64,000 bases of DNA from positions 1,302,001-1,366,000 of the forward strand of contig NZ_CP049366.1 of assembly GCF_014058425.1 (NCBI RefSeq), in the 5' to 3' direction. Both the position numbers and the translations under genes were made by a program. The notes below the pieces were generated by a model, which made no database searches, had not been told where the DNA came from, and worked only from the letters and a program-made list of their open reading frames with translations. Within the stretch, counting starts at the first letter, position 1. The number at the start of each line of letters is the position of its first letter. This stretch comes from Companilactobacillus pabuli. GTDB lineage: Bacteria; Bacillota; Bacilli; Lactobacillales; Lactobacillaceae. This document shows, piece after piece, positions 48,903 through 58,619 of the stretch.

Positions 48903-49695
48903 ATGACAATTATCAACCAATTAAAGGCTCAAGATAATTTCAACGGTTCCGAAAAAGACTTAGCCAATTACATTTTAAAAAATAAAGAAGACGTTTTAAA
49001 TTTATCGATTCAAAAGCTGGCTATTAATACCTTCAGTTCAACTTCTACGATTGTCAGACTTTGTCGAAAAATTGGCTTGAAAGGTTTCAAAGACTTCAAA
49101 ATCAAATTATCAGCTGAATTGCAAAAGCATTACGACGATATATCAACTATCGATCCTGATTTTCCCTTTACTGAAGATGACTCTAACAAAGAAATCGCCC
49201 AAAAGATTGCTAGTGTCATGGAAACATCAATCAAGCAAACGAGTGAACTTTTGGATAATTCCACACTAGAGAAAGCCATTCGCTTAATTTTAAAAGCTAA
49301 AAATTTAGGTATTTTTGCATATGGTGATACTTATATTTCTGCTCTAAGTTTTCAAAACAAATTAATGAAAATAAATTTTCATGCCCAGTTGCCAACTTTA
49401 GTTGAAGAAAGTAACTTTCTAGCAGCTAATTTTCAAAAAGATGACTGTGCTCTTGTAATTTTTTACAGTGGCCAAACGAAAAGTACTTATCAAATGACAA
49501 AAATCTTACGACTCAAACGACTCGGAAAGTTCGACTGATAAAATCTCACCCTTTGCTTCAAGTGTTGCTATCGATTACGTCTTGAACACCTTGTATTCAG
49601 GATTATTCGTGGCTAATTACGACAATAACCAACGACATCGCTTGGCATCTGAAAAATTGTTTTCTGACTCTAGATTTTCAGAGCAAAAAAAATAA
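48903..49695 (+). pseudogene. RpiR/MurR-type transcription regulator, disrupted
   Basis: The first 207 codons give an intact N-terminal helix-turn-helix domain (FSSTSTIVRLCRKIGLKGFKDF) and half of a SIS sugar-phosphate domain ending VIFYSGQTKSTYQMTKILR. The reading frame then stops at 49538. The typical SIS C-terminus continues in the +1 frame from about 49522 (SESSTDKISPFASSVAIDYV, then LNTLYSGLF) to TAA at 49693-49695. The segment between (the usual strand plus SPL loop) is missing. ACGACTC is duplicated at the junction. So there is an internal deletion plus frameshift, and the sensor domain cannot form. Confidence 0.85.
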
Positions 49696-49725
49696 ACCAC
49701 CTTTTACGGATGGTTTATTTTTTTA
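49688..49725. terminator. Bidirectional terminator after rplS and the rpiR remnant
   Basis: AAACCA and TGGTTT arms with an 11-nt loop, and T tracts on both strands. Confidence 0.75.
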
Positions 49726-49753
49726 GAAGTTTAACTTCACTGTTTGCATTAAA

Positions 49754-50107
49754 TTAGATGTCACGACGACGTTCTTTAATACGAGCAGCCTTACCTGTAC
49801 GAGCACGTAGGTAGTAAAGCTTGCTACGACGTACACGACCATGTCTGATAACTTCGATTTGTTCAACACGAGGTGTGTTCAATGGGAATGTTCTTTCAAC
49901 ACCAACACCGTTACTTACTTTACGAACAGTGTATGTTGCACTGATTCCTGAACCATGTCTCTTGATTACGACACCTTCGAATAATTGAATACGTTCACGT
50001 GAACCTTCAACAACCTTAGCATGTACACGAATAGTGTCACCACTACGGAAGTCAGGAATATCAGAACGTAATTGTTCTTTAGTAATATCTTGAATTAATT
50101 TATTCAT
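49754..50107 (-). CDS. rplS: 50S ribosomal protein L19
   Basis: 117-residue L19 at the 30S-50S interface. Conserved blocks are [51 protein letters not shown] and [14 protein letters not shown]. The start is ATG 50107 after GGGAG; the reading from 50149 extends into the leader. It follows trmD but has its own promoter and a structured leader, so it can be controlled separately. Confidence 0.97.
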   Translation of the reverse strand: MNKLIQDITKEQLRSDIPDFRSGDTIRVHAKVVEGSRERIQLFEGVVIKRHGSGISATYTVRKVSNGVGVERTFPLNTPRVEQIEVIRHGRVRRSKLYYLRARTGKAARIKERRRDI

Positions 50108-50220
50108 AAATAATTTCTCCCTACCGACACTCTTATATATCTCGGACATACAGCGGAATATCGTTAATATGTGCGTTCAAACACTCTTAATATGATACTT
50201 TATTTGAACTTAATTGTAAA
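50108..50220 (-). promoter_or_regulatory. rplS promoter and L19-type leader
   Basis: -35 TTTACA (50220-50215), 17-nt spacer, -10 TATCAT (50197-50192). The leader of about 80 nt has two near-copies of ATATTAAGAGTGT (50181-50193 and 50127-50139) and ends ATTCCGCTGTATGTCCGAGA...GTCGGTAGGGAG. Firmicute L19 leaders are a known autoregulatory RNA class; I could not test a family model. Confidence 0.55.
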
Positions 50221-50949
50221 CTAGTTATTTTGACGAATTTTGTGTAAAAGCTTCTTTTCCTCGTCAGTCAATGAAGCATGCTCCAATAAATCGGGTCGAC
50301 GCTCTAAAGTCTTCTTCAAAGCTTGTTCTAAACGCCAGAGACGGATTTTTTCATGATCCCCGCTGATTAACACGTCGGGAACTTTTTTGCCACGAAAATC
50401 GGCCGGACGTGAATATTGAGGGTATTCTAGCAAGTTGTTTGAGAAAGATTCCTCTTCTGCGGAAAATGAATTCCCCAATACACCTGGCACGAACCGCAAT
50501 GTTGCATCGATCATACTCATTGTTGGCAATTCGCCACCTGTCAAAATATAATCACCGATTGATACTTCATCAGTCACCAAATCTTTGACACGTTCATCAA
50601 AGCCTTCGTAATGTCCACAGATGAATACCAATTGATCTTCTTTAGCGAAATCTTTAGCCATTTTTGTATTGAAAGTTTTACCAGCTGGATCTAATAAAAC
50701 GACCCGTTTCTTACCTGGTTTTTTCTTTTCAACATAATCCATTGCGTCATAAATCGGTTGAGCCTGCAACAACATCCCAGCTCCACCACCATATGGCGCA
50801 TCATCAACGTGATTTTGCTTATTAGTAGTAAAATCACGAAAATCAACGACATCAATATTTACGAGTTCTTTTTCTTGTGCTTTTCCAATCAATGACTCAT
50901 TTAATGCCTGAAACATTTTTGGAAAAATACTTAAAATTGTAATATCCAT
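50221..50949 (-). CDS. trmD: tRNA (guanine(37)-N1)-methyltransferase
   Basis: 242-residue SPOUT (trefoil knot) methyltransferase that makes m1G37 and prevents frameshifting. Conserved blocks are [27 protein letters not shown], the knot region [16 protein letters not shown], and the catalytic YSRPADFRG. It overlaps rimM by one base and is followed by rplS. Confidence 0.97.
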   Translation of the reverse strand: MDITILSIFPKMFQALNESLIGKAQEKELVNIDVVDFRDFTTNKQNHVDDAPYGGGAGMLLQAQPIYDAMDYVEKKKPGKKRVVLLDPAGKTFNTKMAKDFAKEDQLVFICGHYEGFDERVKDLVTDEVSIGDYILTGGELPTMSMIDATLRFVPGVLGNSFSAEEESFSNNLLEYPQYSRPADFRGKKVPDVLISGDHEKIRLWRLEQALKKTLERRPDLLEHASLTDEEKKLLHKIRQNN

Positions 50950-51455
50950 TAATCTATCAACCCATCCGGTATTTCAACTTTGACCTCTTTATTTTCAAGG
51001 TCAACTTCTTTAATTACATCATCAATATAAGGCAATAAAATTTCCTTATACTTTGGACTCTTGACGACCCAAACATCATTGGAACCTAATTCCATGATTT
51101 CGGTGATTTTGCCGACTTCGCCTAAATCTTTGTCAATCACATTCAAACCGATAATTTGACTGTATAAAAATTCGCCATCTTCTAAGTCGCTAGCTTCTTC
51201 ACCATTAGCAAACAATTCTGATTTAACGAACTTTTCAACATCATTAATATTGTCATAGCCTTTTAATTTAACTAGAACAAAATTTTTGTGTGGACGTGAT
51301 GATTCAACGACAAATTCAGTTTTATCTTTCAAGAACAACTTTGCACCTGATTTAAAACGATCTTTAGGAAAATCAGTAATTGGGATTACCCTTAATTCGC
51401 CTTTAATACCATGAGTATTTACGATAGTACCAACACGATATAATTTTTCAGTCAT
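50949..51455 (-). CDS. rimM: Ribosome maturation factor RimM
   Basis: 168-residue 30S assembly factor that binds S19. The N-terminal beta-barrel begins [18 protein letters not shown], and a C-terminal PRC-barrel (about 95-165) contains [12 protein letters not shown] and [13 protein letters not shown]. The start is ATG 51455 after CGGAGG; the upstream reading from 51503 would translate the spacer hairpin. Confidence 0.95.
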   Translation of the reverse strand: MTEKLYRVGTIVNTHGIKGELRVIPITDFPKDRFKSGAKLFLKDKTEFVVESSRPHKNFVLVKLKGYDNINDVEKFVKSELFANGEEASDLEDGEFLYSQIIGLNVIDKDLGEVGKITEIMELGSNDVWVVKSPKYKEILLPYIDDVIKEVDLENKEVKVEIPDGLID

Positions 51456-51469
51456 TTTTCCTCCGTGAA

Positions 51470-51502
51470 TAAAAATGGAACCACGACAATTGTCTGGTCC
51501 CA
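51470..51502 (-). terminator. rpsP-rimM spacer hairpin
   Basis: Minus-strand TGGGACCA...TGGTTCCA with an inner ACAATTGT, followed by TTTTTATT. It ends just before the rimM binding site and probably gives partial termination after rpsP. Confidence 0.65.
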
Positions 51503-51512
51503 TTAAAAATTA

Positions 51513-51785
51513 CTATTTTGTAAATTTGCTTTCGTGGAACTTTTGCATAATTCCGTGTTGTTTCAACAAGTGACGAACAGTATCTGAAGGTTGTGCACCT
51601 TTGTTTAACCATTCAACGATCTTGTCATCATCCAACTTGATTTCTTCTGGTTGTGAAATTGGGTTGTAGTAACCAACTTGTTCGATAAAGCGACCATCAC
51701 GTGGTGAACGTGAATCTGCAACTACCAATCTGTAAAATGGTCTTAACTTACTACCCATACGTTTCATTCTGATTTTAACTGACAT
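51513..51785 (-). CDS. rpsP: 30S ribosomal protein S16
   Basis: 90-residue S16. The N-terminus [20 protein letters not shown] and the [19 protein letters not shown] motif are definitive. The start is ATG 51785 after TAGGAGG; an apparent extension to 51866 is non-coding leader and terminator. It is the first gene of rpsP-rimM-trmD, with its own promoter. Confidence 0.97.
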   Translation of the reverse strand: MSVKIRMKRMGSKLRPFYRLVVADSRSPRDGRFIEQVGYYNPISQPEEIKLDDDKIVEWLNKGAQPSDTVRHLLKQHGIMQKFHESKFTK

Positions 51786-51818
51786 ATGTTTGTTTCCTCC
51801 TAAATACTTAACTTTGTT

Positions 51819-51847
51819 AGTATACACAAAAAAATAGATGCTGTAAA
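51819..51847 (-). promoter_or_regulatory. rpsP promoter embedded in the ffh terminator
   Basis: -35 TTTACA (51847-51842), 17-nt spacer made of the terminator arm and T tract, -10 TATACT (51824-51819). Confidence 0.72.
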
Positions 51848-51877
51848 GTTTTTTTCTTGACAGCATCTATTTTTTTT
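51829..51877 (-). terminator. ffh terminator
   Basis: Minus-strand AAAAATAGATGCTGTCAAG, a loop, then CTTTACAGCATCTATTTTTTT. It begins at the ffh stop. The arm core AGCATCTA is shared with the terminators at 567 and 9146. Confidence 0.85.
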
Positions 51878-53312
51878 ATGATTTAAAACGTTTAATCTTC
51901 TTTAAGCGCTTCTTCTTTTTCTTTTTATTACGACGAACCATCGACTTCATAGCCATCTTACCTAATCGACCTTGAACACCATTTCCCATCAATTGTTCCA
52001 TCCCGGCCATGTTACCTTTACTCATCTTATTCATCATGTCACGGGATTGCTTGAATTGCTTGATCATCCGGTTAACGTTTTGAACGCTTTGACCAGAACC
52101 AGCCGCAATTCTACGACGACGTGAAGGGTTCAAAAGATCTGGATCTTCACGTTCTTTAGGTGTCATAGAATAAACGATAGCCTTCAAATGGGCAATATCT
52201 TTTTCACCAATATTGATATTAGCCAAGGCAGGATTATTAGCCATTCCTGGAATCATCTTCATCAATTCATCCAAAGGACCCATTTTTTGAATTTGATCCA
52301 TTTGATCAATAAAGTCGTTGAAATCAAAACTGTTTTCACGAATCTTTTCGGCAACTTCTTTAGCTTGCTTCTCATCGTAATCAGTTTGAGCCTTTTCAAT
52401 CAAGGTCAACATGTCACCCATACCAAGGATACGGTTAGCCATACGGTCAGGATGGAAAACATCTAATTGATCGAGTTTTTCACCTTGTCCAATGAACTTG
52501 ATTGGCTTACCAGTAACGGAACGAATTGAAAGTGCGGCACCACCACGTGTGTCACCATCTAACTTCGTCAAAACGACACCAGTAATATCTAGTTGTTCGT
52601 CAAATCCATGAGCAACTTTGGCAGCCACTTGACCAGTCATTGAATCAGCAACGAACAAGATTTCATTCGGATGTGCCAAATCTTTGATCTTTTGAAGTTC
52701 TTCCATCAATTGTTCATCGATTTCCAAACGTCCGGCCGTATCAATAATTACATAGTCATTTTTATTTTCTTTCGCCACTGCCAAACCGTTTTTAACGATT
52801 TCTACTGGATCATTATCAGTTCCCTCGTCATAAACTGGTACGTCAAGTTGTTGACCAATAGTCTTCAATTGTTCGATAGCAGCAGGACGATAAACATCTC
52901 CGGCAATGAACAATGGACGAGCCTTGTCATTTGTCTTCAAACGATTAGCTAATTTACCAGCTGTAGTAGTTTTACCAGCACCTTGGAGACCAACCATCAT
53001 AATAATCGTTGGAATGTGTGGTGCCTTATTCAATGGAACTGCTTCCTGTCCCATCAATTTAGTTAACTCTTCATCAACAATCTTGATAACTTGTTGTGAA
53101 GGAGTCAAACTTTCCATTACTTCTGCGCCCAAAGCACGTTCACGAACAGTCTTAACGAAAGTCTTAACAACGTCAAAATTGACATCGGCTTCCAATAAGG
53201 CCATTCGAACTTCACGCATTACTTTACGAACATCTTCGTCAGAAAGCTTACCTTTTCCCTTTAAGGAAGAAAAAACTTTTTGTAAACGTTCGCTTAATCC
53301 TTCAAAAGCCAT
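51876..53312 (-). CDS. ffh: Signal recognition particle protein Ffh
   Basis: 478-residue SRP54 GTPase that binds signal sequences and the SRP RNA. An N domain helix bundle leads to the G domain with VGLQGAGKTTTAGKLA, DTAGRLEIDEQL, TKLDGDTRGGAAL and GQGEKLDQLDVFHP. The Met-rich M domain (about 325-440) holds PSRRRRIAAGSGQSVQNVNR, the RNA-binding helix-turn-helix. An unusually basic tail follows (RRNKKKKKKRLKKIKRFKS). It follows ylxM by 9 nt, so regulator, receptor and particle genes are linked. Confidence 0.98.
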   Translation of the reverse strand: MAFEGLSERLQKVFSSLKGKGKLSDEDVRKVMREVRMALLEADVNFDVVKTFVKTVRERALGAEVMESLTPSQQVIKIVDEELTKLMGQEAVPLNKAPHIPTIIMMVGLQGAGKTTTAGKLANRLKTNDKARPLFIAGDVYRPAAIEQLKTIGQQLDVPVYDEGTDNDPVEIVKNGLAVAKENKNDYVIIDTAGRLEIDEQLMEELQKIKDLAHPNEILFVADSMTGQVAAKVAHGFDEQLDITGVVLTKLDGDTRGGAALSIRSVTGKPIKFIGQGEKLDQLDVFHPDRMANRILGMGDMLTLIEKAQTDYDEKQAKEVAEKIRENSFDFNDFIDQMDQIQKMGPLDELMKMIPGMANNPALANINIGEKDIAHLKAIVYSMTPKEREDPDLLNPSRRRRIAAGSGQSVQNVNRMIKQFKQSRDMMNKMSKGNMAGMEQLMGNGVQGRLGKMAMKSMVRRNKKKKKKRLKKIKRFKS

Positions 53313-53321
53313 ACTCTACTC

Positions 53322-53663
53322 CTACATTTCATTTATTTTTGAAATTCTTTGTACTAATGCTAATAATTCTTTATCATCAGCATATTTAGTTTGAACCAAT
53401 TGACTGAGATTTTTTGAAATATCATCAATTTCTTGAGTTTTCTCAACTAAACCGAGTTCTTTCTCAAATGATTCTAACAAATTGACAGACCGATGCAAGT
53501 TATCTAACACCGCTTGTCTAGAAACATCTAATTGTTCAGAGATTTCACTGAGTGAAAAATCTTCTACATAATAAAGATCCATATAGCGGCTTTGCTTTTT
53601 CGTCAATAATGAATGATAAAAATTATATAACAGATTGATTCGAGTCGTTTCATCAATATCCAT
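53322..53663 (-). CDS. ylxM: UPF0122 family helix-turn-helix protein YlxM
   Basis: 113-residue protein with a sigma-70 region 4-like helix-turn-helix (YYVEDFSLSEISEQLDVSRQ, followed by AVLDNLHRSV). It is annotated in streptococci as an SRP-associated protein because it stimulates SRP function and lies between ftsY and ffh. It overlaps ftsY by one base. It probably acts with Ffh rather than as a classic DNA-binding regulator, but that rests on literature memory. Confidence 0.93.
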   Translation of the reverse strand: MDIDETTRINLLYNFYHSLLTKKQSRYMDLYYVEDFSLSEISEQLDVSRQAVLDNLHRSVNLLESFEKELGLVEKTQEIDDISKNLSQLVQTKYADDKELLALVQRISKINEM

Positions 53664-55054
53664 TATTTATCAGAGGCTCCAACAATCAAATCCTTGAACA
53701 AACCGTAAATGAATTTCTCTGGGTCAAAGTCACGTAAGTCATCCATTTGTTCACCAAGACCAACTAATTTAACTGGAATGTGCAATTCATTTCTGATTGC
53801 CAAGACGACACCACCTTGGGAACTTCCATCCAATTTAGTCAAAACAATCCCGGAAACCTCAGTTGTTTCGTTAAATTGCTTGGCTTGACTCAAAGCATTT
53901 TGTCCCGTTGAACCATCGAGTACCAACAAGACTTCTTGTGGTGCATCTGGCAATTCACGAGTAATGACACGTTTGATTTTTTCTAGCTCACGCATCAAAC
54001 CTTCTTTATTTTGCAAACGTCCGGCCGTATCAACTAACAAGATATCAAAATCTTCATTGACTGCTCGTTGAACAGCATCGTAAACGACTGAAGCCGGATC
54101 AGTGTGAGCTTTACTTGCTTGAACAGGAACATTTACACGTTTACCCCATTCTTGCAATTGTTCGATAGCACCAGCTCTAAATGTATCACCAGCTGCCAAC
54201 AAGACTTTTTTACCTTCTGATTGATAACGATGAGCTAGTTTTCCGATAGTGGTAGTTTTACCAGCACCATTAACACCGACAAACAAGAAGATAGTAGGCG
54301 TCTTATCAGTACTGAACTTCAAATCGTTATCTTCATCCTTGCCTTCTTCACCGTACATATCAACTAACTTACGCACAATAACGTTAGATACATCGGATTT
54401 CTTCTTAGCGTTTTCTAACTTAACTTCCTCACGTAACTCATCAGAAATACGCATTGCAGTTTCATAACCGACATCAGATTCAATCAACAATTCTTCCAAA
54501 TCATCAAAGAAATCTTCGTCGACACTTCTAAAGTTAGCTAAGAAATGATTTAAACGAGAACTAAAGGAATTACGACTCTTTTTTAAACCTTCATCGTATT
54601 CTTTGACATCATCCTTTGGCTTTTCAGCTTCTTCAGTTTCTTTGGATTCTTCAGTAGCTGGCTCAGTAGTTTCTTCTTCAGTCTTTTCATCTGATTCAGA
54701 AACTTCCTCTGGAGCTGATTCTTCTGGAGTGCTTTCTGGTTCTTCCTTAACGGTTTCAGAAGTCTGCTCAGGTTCAGCTTCAGAATTTGTCTCTGATTCT
54801 ACCGTTTTTGATTCAGGTTCTTCAACAGTAGGTTCTGCTGGTTCGGGCTTTTCTTCAACTATTGATTCATCTTCAGTAGCTTCCTCTGGTTGAGCCTCTG
54901 TCGTAGATTCTTTTTTCTCTTCAGGAGAAGCTGATTCTGGTTTTGAGTTTTGGTCAGATTCAGGGGCTTGTTCTGAAGATTTTTTCTTTAGTTCTTTTTC
55001 TTCAGAATCATCTTTACCGGTAAAAGCTTTTTTAATTCGATCAAATAATCCCAT
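53663..55054 (-). CDS. ftsY: Signal recognition particle receptor FtsY
   Basis: 463-residue SRP receptor GTPase at the membrane. Residues about 12-150 form a very acidic low-complexity A domain of Glu, Ser, Pro and Thr (EEKPEPAEPTVEEPESKTVE and similar). The NG domain follows with VGVNGAGKTTTIGKLA, DTAGRLQNKEGLM, TKLDGSSQGGVVLA and the C-terminal GLGEQMDDLRDFDPEKFI. The A domain is longer than in many Firmicutes. It is 9 nt after smc. Confidence 0.97.
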   Translation of the reverse strand: MGLFDRIKKAFTGKDDSEEKELKKKSSEQAPESDQNSKPESASPEEKKESTTEAQPEEATEDESIVEEKPEPAEPTVEEPESKTVESETNSEAEPEQTSETVKEEPESTPEESAPEEVSESDEKTEEETTEPATEESKETEEAEKPKDDVKEYDEGLKKSRNSFSSRLNHFLANFRSVDEDFFDDLEELLIESDVGYETAMRISDELREEVKLENAKKKSDVSNVIVRKLVDMYGEEGKDEDNDLKFSTDKTPTIFLFVGVNGAGKTTTIGKLAHRYQSEGKKVLLAAGDTFRAGAIEQLQEWGKRVNVPVQASKAHTDPASVVYDAVQRAVNEDFDILLVDTAGRLQNKEGLMRELEKIKRVITRELPDAPQEVLLVLDGSTGQNALSQAKQFNETTEVSGIVLTKLDGSSQGGVVLAIRNELHIPVKLVGLGEQMDDLRDFDPEKFIYGLFKDLIVGASDK

Positions 55055-55063
55055 TATTTTCTC

Positions 55064-58000
55064 CTATTCTTTGACTTTAACTGATAACATTCTGGAAACA
55101 CCAGATTCTTCCATAGTTACACCATACAAACGATTTACGTTCATCATAGTTCCTTTACGGTGAGTAATAACGATGAATTCAGTATTGTCATCATATTGAT
55201 TTAAATAATTAGCAAAACGATAAACGTTAGCATCATCAAGTGACGCTTCAACCTCATCCAAGATACAAAATGGAACTGGTTTGGCTTTAATAATTGCAAA
55301 GAGCAAAGTAATTGCCGTTAAAGCTTTTTCTCCACCGGATAATAGACTTAGTCGTTGGAATTTCTTCCCGGGTGGCTGAGCAATAATTTCAATTCCTGAT
55401 TCCAATAAATTATCGGGTTCAGTTAAAACTAACTTAGCACGACCACCAGCAAACATTTCTGGGAAAATTTTCTCAAAGGCTTCTGATACTTCATCAAATG
55501 TCTTCTTAAATCTTGTCGTTACTTCTTTATCCATTTCCGACATCGTGTCTAACAACTGACTTCTAGCTTGTAAGAGGTCATTTTGTTGTTGTGTCAAAAA
55601 TTCATAACGATCCTTGACCTTGTCATAATCATCAATAGCCGACAAATTAACGGTTCCTAATTCCTCAATTCCCATTTTGAGCAATCGTGCCTCTTTCTTC
55701 AAAGCTTCTGGATCGTAGTCTCCACGCTTTAAATCTTGAAGCGATGCTTCATAAGTCAACTGATAATCTTGCGACAAGGTATCCAAGCGACTGTCGATTT
55801 GGTTGGACAACTTAGTATTTTGAATTGCCAATGATTCTTGCTGATCAGCTGCTGCTTTTTGCAAATCAAAATTACGTTGTGCCTTGGAATTTAACTCAGT
55901 AGACAAAGCTTGCTGCTTTTCACGCTCAGCTTTTAACTTAGCTACAACATCTTGCAAATCTTTAATTTCAGTTTGACACTCTTTGATACGATTTTTAACT
56001 TCAGTATTACTTAAATCTAACTGATTCTTTTCTGAATCTAGGTCATTTAGCTTACCTTGTAATTCAGAAATCTGTTCAGTTGCTTGAGAAATCGATTCCT
56101 TCAAATAGCTATTTTGATCGGATTCATTCGCATGATTATTCTTGATAACTGCTAATTTAGTTTGTAATTCTTGCTCTTGATGATTGATTTTATTGAGCTG
56201 TGTATCAAAGTCAGTCAACAATTTTTGCTTTTGATCAATTTCTTGTTGAGTAGCAGTAATTTCTTTTTGAATCTTCTCAGCTGTGGCCTTTTGCGTAGCC
56301 AAATCTTGATTGATTTGTGCTTGCTCTTCTTGATTCTTGCTCAAATTGTATTTGATAACATCTAAACGTTCACTAAAATGCTTTTCTTCACTTTGAGAAG
56401 TTGAAATTTCATTTTCAAATTTACTCTTAGACTGGTTGAAATTAGCAAGCTTTGCATCAATACGTTTCTTTTCGGCATTGAATTGTACCAATTGATTTCT
56501 TAAATCTTGAACTAGTGCTTGTTTTTGATCCATCAACAATTCTTGTTTAGAAAGTTGCTTAGTCAAATCTGCTAACTCATCTTTTCGACTCAAAATACTT
56601 GAATTAACACGACGTTGTTGTCCACCAGTTAAAGAACCACCAGCATTAACAACATTTCCATCTAAAGTAACCACGCGGAATTTGCGATTAACTGCTGCTG
56701 AGATACTTGTTGCATCATCGATATTTTTAGCAACTAATAAATTACCCAAAATATTCTTAACAATATTCTCAACTTTTCCATCATAGGTCACTAAATCACT
56801 AGCGACTCCAACAAAACCTGTGACCCTTTTAGCTTTGTTCAAATCATTAGTGTTGATGGTACGAGCTTGGATAATGTTAAGTGGTAAGAAAGTCGCACGA
56901 CCGCCGCGATTTTGACGTAAGTAAGCAATGGCATGTTTAGCAGCCACTTCATCTTCAGTTACGATCGATTGCAATTGATTGCTGACAACAGTTTGAATAG
57001 CCAATTGATAATCTTGCGGTACCGAAATGAGTTCTGCAACGGCACCAACGATTCCGGAAAGACGTGCTTTATTATTTAAAACATTCTTAGCACCTTCGAA
57101 GAAACCAGCGTGTTCTTGTTCCATATTTTCGAGAACTTTTTTACGAGCTTTAATTTCTTGAAGGTTTTCTAAAATCTTCAGATAGTTATTATTTTCATTC
57201 TTACCCGTTTCCGTAATTTCTTGAATTGATTTTTCTAACTCTTGATTGCGTGTCAAAAGTGCTTGATTATCATCAACTAATTTTTTGATTTCAGCATCAA
57301 TTTTTTGATGATCTTCTTTATAACTTTCTAATTTAGTCGTTACTTCTTTAAGTTGAGAATTTTGTTCAGAAATCCCCGCATTGATTCGTTCTAATTGTCT
57401 TTGCGAAAATTTTTGTTCATTATTATTCGTTACTTGGTCTTGGAGAAGATTGATGTAATCAGTTCTTAATTGGGCAATATTATCCTTAATATCAGCTGGT
57501 GTCTTTTGTTTCAATTGCTGTAAATCTTTTAATTTCTTTTCAAAATCAGTGATTTTTTCTAGACATTGGGCTAATTTTTTATTTGATTCAACCAACTTTG
57601 CATCGTTTTTTACTTTTTGTTCTTCAACTGATTTCAATTGATTGGTCAAAGTCAACTTTGTCGTCGAATTAAAACCGGTTCTTTCATCGGCGACGGCAAT
57701 TTTACTATTGTAAATTTCTAAGGTTTTCGTTACTTCAACTAATTTAGCCTGTTTTTCATCTAGTTGATTGGTTAAAGTTCTAACGGCTTGGTTATTATCT
57801 TCTACTTGTTGGTTAGCCTGTGTTACTTGTTGAGAGATATTTTGTAAGCTAGTTTTGACTTCTCGTAGCTCTTTGTCGATTTGATGTTTTTGATTTGATA
57901 AATCTCTAATTTCAATCGTTAAGATTTTTTGATAAATATCATCGTACTTACTCTTTTGTTCTTTGTAATCACGAGCAATACTAGCTTGTTTCTTTAGTGG

Positions 58001-58609
58001 TTCAACTTGTTTTGACAATTCTGAAACAATATCAGAAACACGATGTAAATTGTCAGTTGTATCGGATAATTTATTTTCAGCCTGTTGCTTTTTTTGCTTA
58101 AATAAAGACACACCAGCTGATTCTTCAATAATACTACGTCTTTCCACTGGCTTACTGTTAAAGATTGCTTCAACTCGACCTTGGGAAATAATTGAAAATG
58201 ATTGTTTACCCATCCCAGAATCCATGAATAATTCAGTAATATCACGTAAACGACAATTCTTATTATTGATCAAAAATTCCGTATCACCATTTCTAAAGAG
58301 CCGACGACAAATTACAACTTCATCTTGAGTTGTTTTTAATTCTTTATTGCGATTATCAAATTCCAAAATTACTTCCGCACGATTCATTTGGGGACGAGTC
58401 GCACTTCCAGCAAAAATCACATCGACCATTTTGTCTCCACGTAAACTCTTTGCTGATTGTTCACCCATTACCCAACGTATGGCTTCAGTAATATTTGATT
58501 TTCCACTCCCGTTGGGTCCAACGATACCTGTGATTCCACTTGTGAAATCAATCTTCGTTTTATCAGCAAATGATTTAAACCCATTGATCGTTAATGATTT
58601 TAATGGCAT
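55064..58609 (-). CDS. smc: Chromosome partition protein SMC
   Basis: 1181-residue SMC ATPase that compacts and aligns the chromosome with ScpA and ScpB. The N-terminal head has Walker A GPNGSGKSNI and the Q-loop. Two long coiled coils flank a hinge (about 510-680; GAVAELISVPQDYQLAIQTV and FLPLNIIQAR, then GGSLTGGQQRRVN). The C-terminal head has the signature LSLLSGGEKALTAI and Walker B FCILDEVEASLDDANV. Full length for the family. It lies between rnc and ftsY, standard for Firmicutes. Confidence 0.98.
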   Translation of the reverse strand: MPLKSLTINGFKSFADKTKIDFTSGITGIVGPNGSGKSNITEAIRWVMGEQSAKSLRGDKMVDVIFAGSATRPQMNRAEVILEFDNRNKELKTTQDEVVICRRLFRNGDTEFLINNKNCRLRDITELFMDSGMGKQSFSIISQGRVEAIFNSKPVERRSIIEESAGVSLFKQKKQQAENKLSDTTDNLHRVSDIVSELSKQVEPLKKQASIARDYKEQKSKYDDIYQKILTIEIRDLSNQKHQIDKELREVKTSLQNISQQVTQANQQVEDNNQAVRTLTNQLDEKQAKLVEVTKTLEIYNSKIAVADERTGFNSTTKLTLTNQLKSVEEQKVKNDAKLVESNKKLAQCLEKITDFEKKLKDLQQLKQKTPADIKDNIAQLRTDYINLLQDQVTNNNEQKFSQRQLERINAGISEQNSQLKEVTTKLESYKEDHQKIDAEIKKLVDDNQALLTRNQELEKSIQEITETGKNENNNYLKILENLQEIKARKKVLENMEQEHAGFFEGAKNVLNNKARLSGIVGAVAELISVPQDYQLAIQTVVSNQLQSIVTEDEVAAKHAIAYLRQNRGGRATFLPLNIIQARTINTNDLNKAKRVTGFVGVASDLVTYDGKVENIVKNILGNLLVAKNIDDATSISAAVNRKFRVVTLDGNVVNAGGSLTGGQQRRVNSSILSRKDELADLTKQLSKQELLMDQKQALVQDLRNQLVQFNAEKKRIDAKLANFNQSKSKFENEISTSQSEEKHFSERLDVIKYNLSKNQEEQAQINQDLATQKATAEKIQKEITATQQEIDQKQKLLTDFDTQLNKINHQEQELQTKLAVIKNNHANESDQNSYLKESISQATEQISELQGKLNDLDSEKNQLDLSNTEVKNRIKECQTEIKDLQDVVAKLKAEREKQQALSTELNSKAQRNFDLQKAAADQQESLAIQNTKLSNQIDSRLDTLSQDYQLTYEASLQDLKRGDYDPEALKKEARLLKMGIEELGTVNLSAIDDYDKVKDRYEFLTQQQNDLLQARSQLLDTMSEMDKEVTTRFKKTFDEVSEAFEKIFPEMFAGGRAKLVLTEPDNLLESGIEIIAQPPGKKFQRLSLLSGGEKALTAITLLFAIIKAKPVPFCILDEVEASLDDANVYRFANYLNQYDDNTEFIVITHRKGTMMNVNRLYGVTMEESGVSRMLSVKVKE

Positions 58610-58619
58610 AACTTAACTC

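Noticed and set aside
51786-51866. N-terminal extension of S16 in the open frame
   Set aside because: Those codons cover the promoter and terminator, and the sequence is unlike any S16; the binding site TAGGAGG supports ATG 51785.
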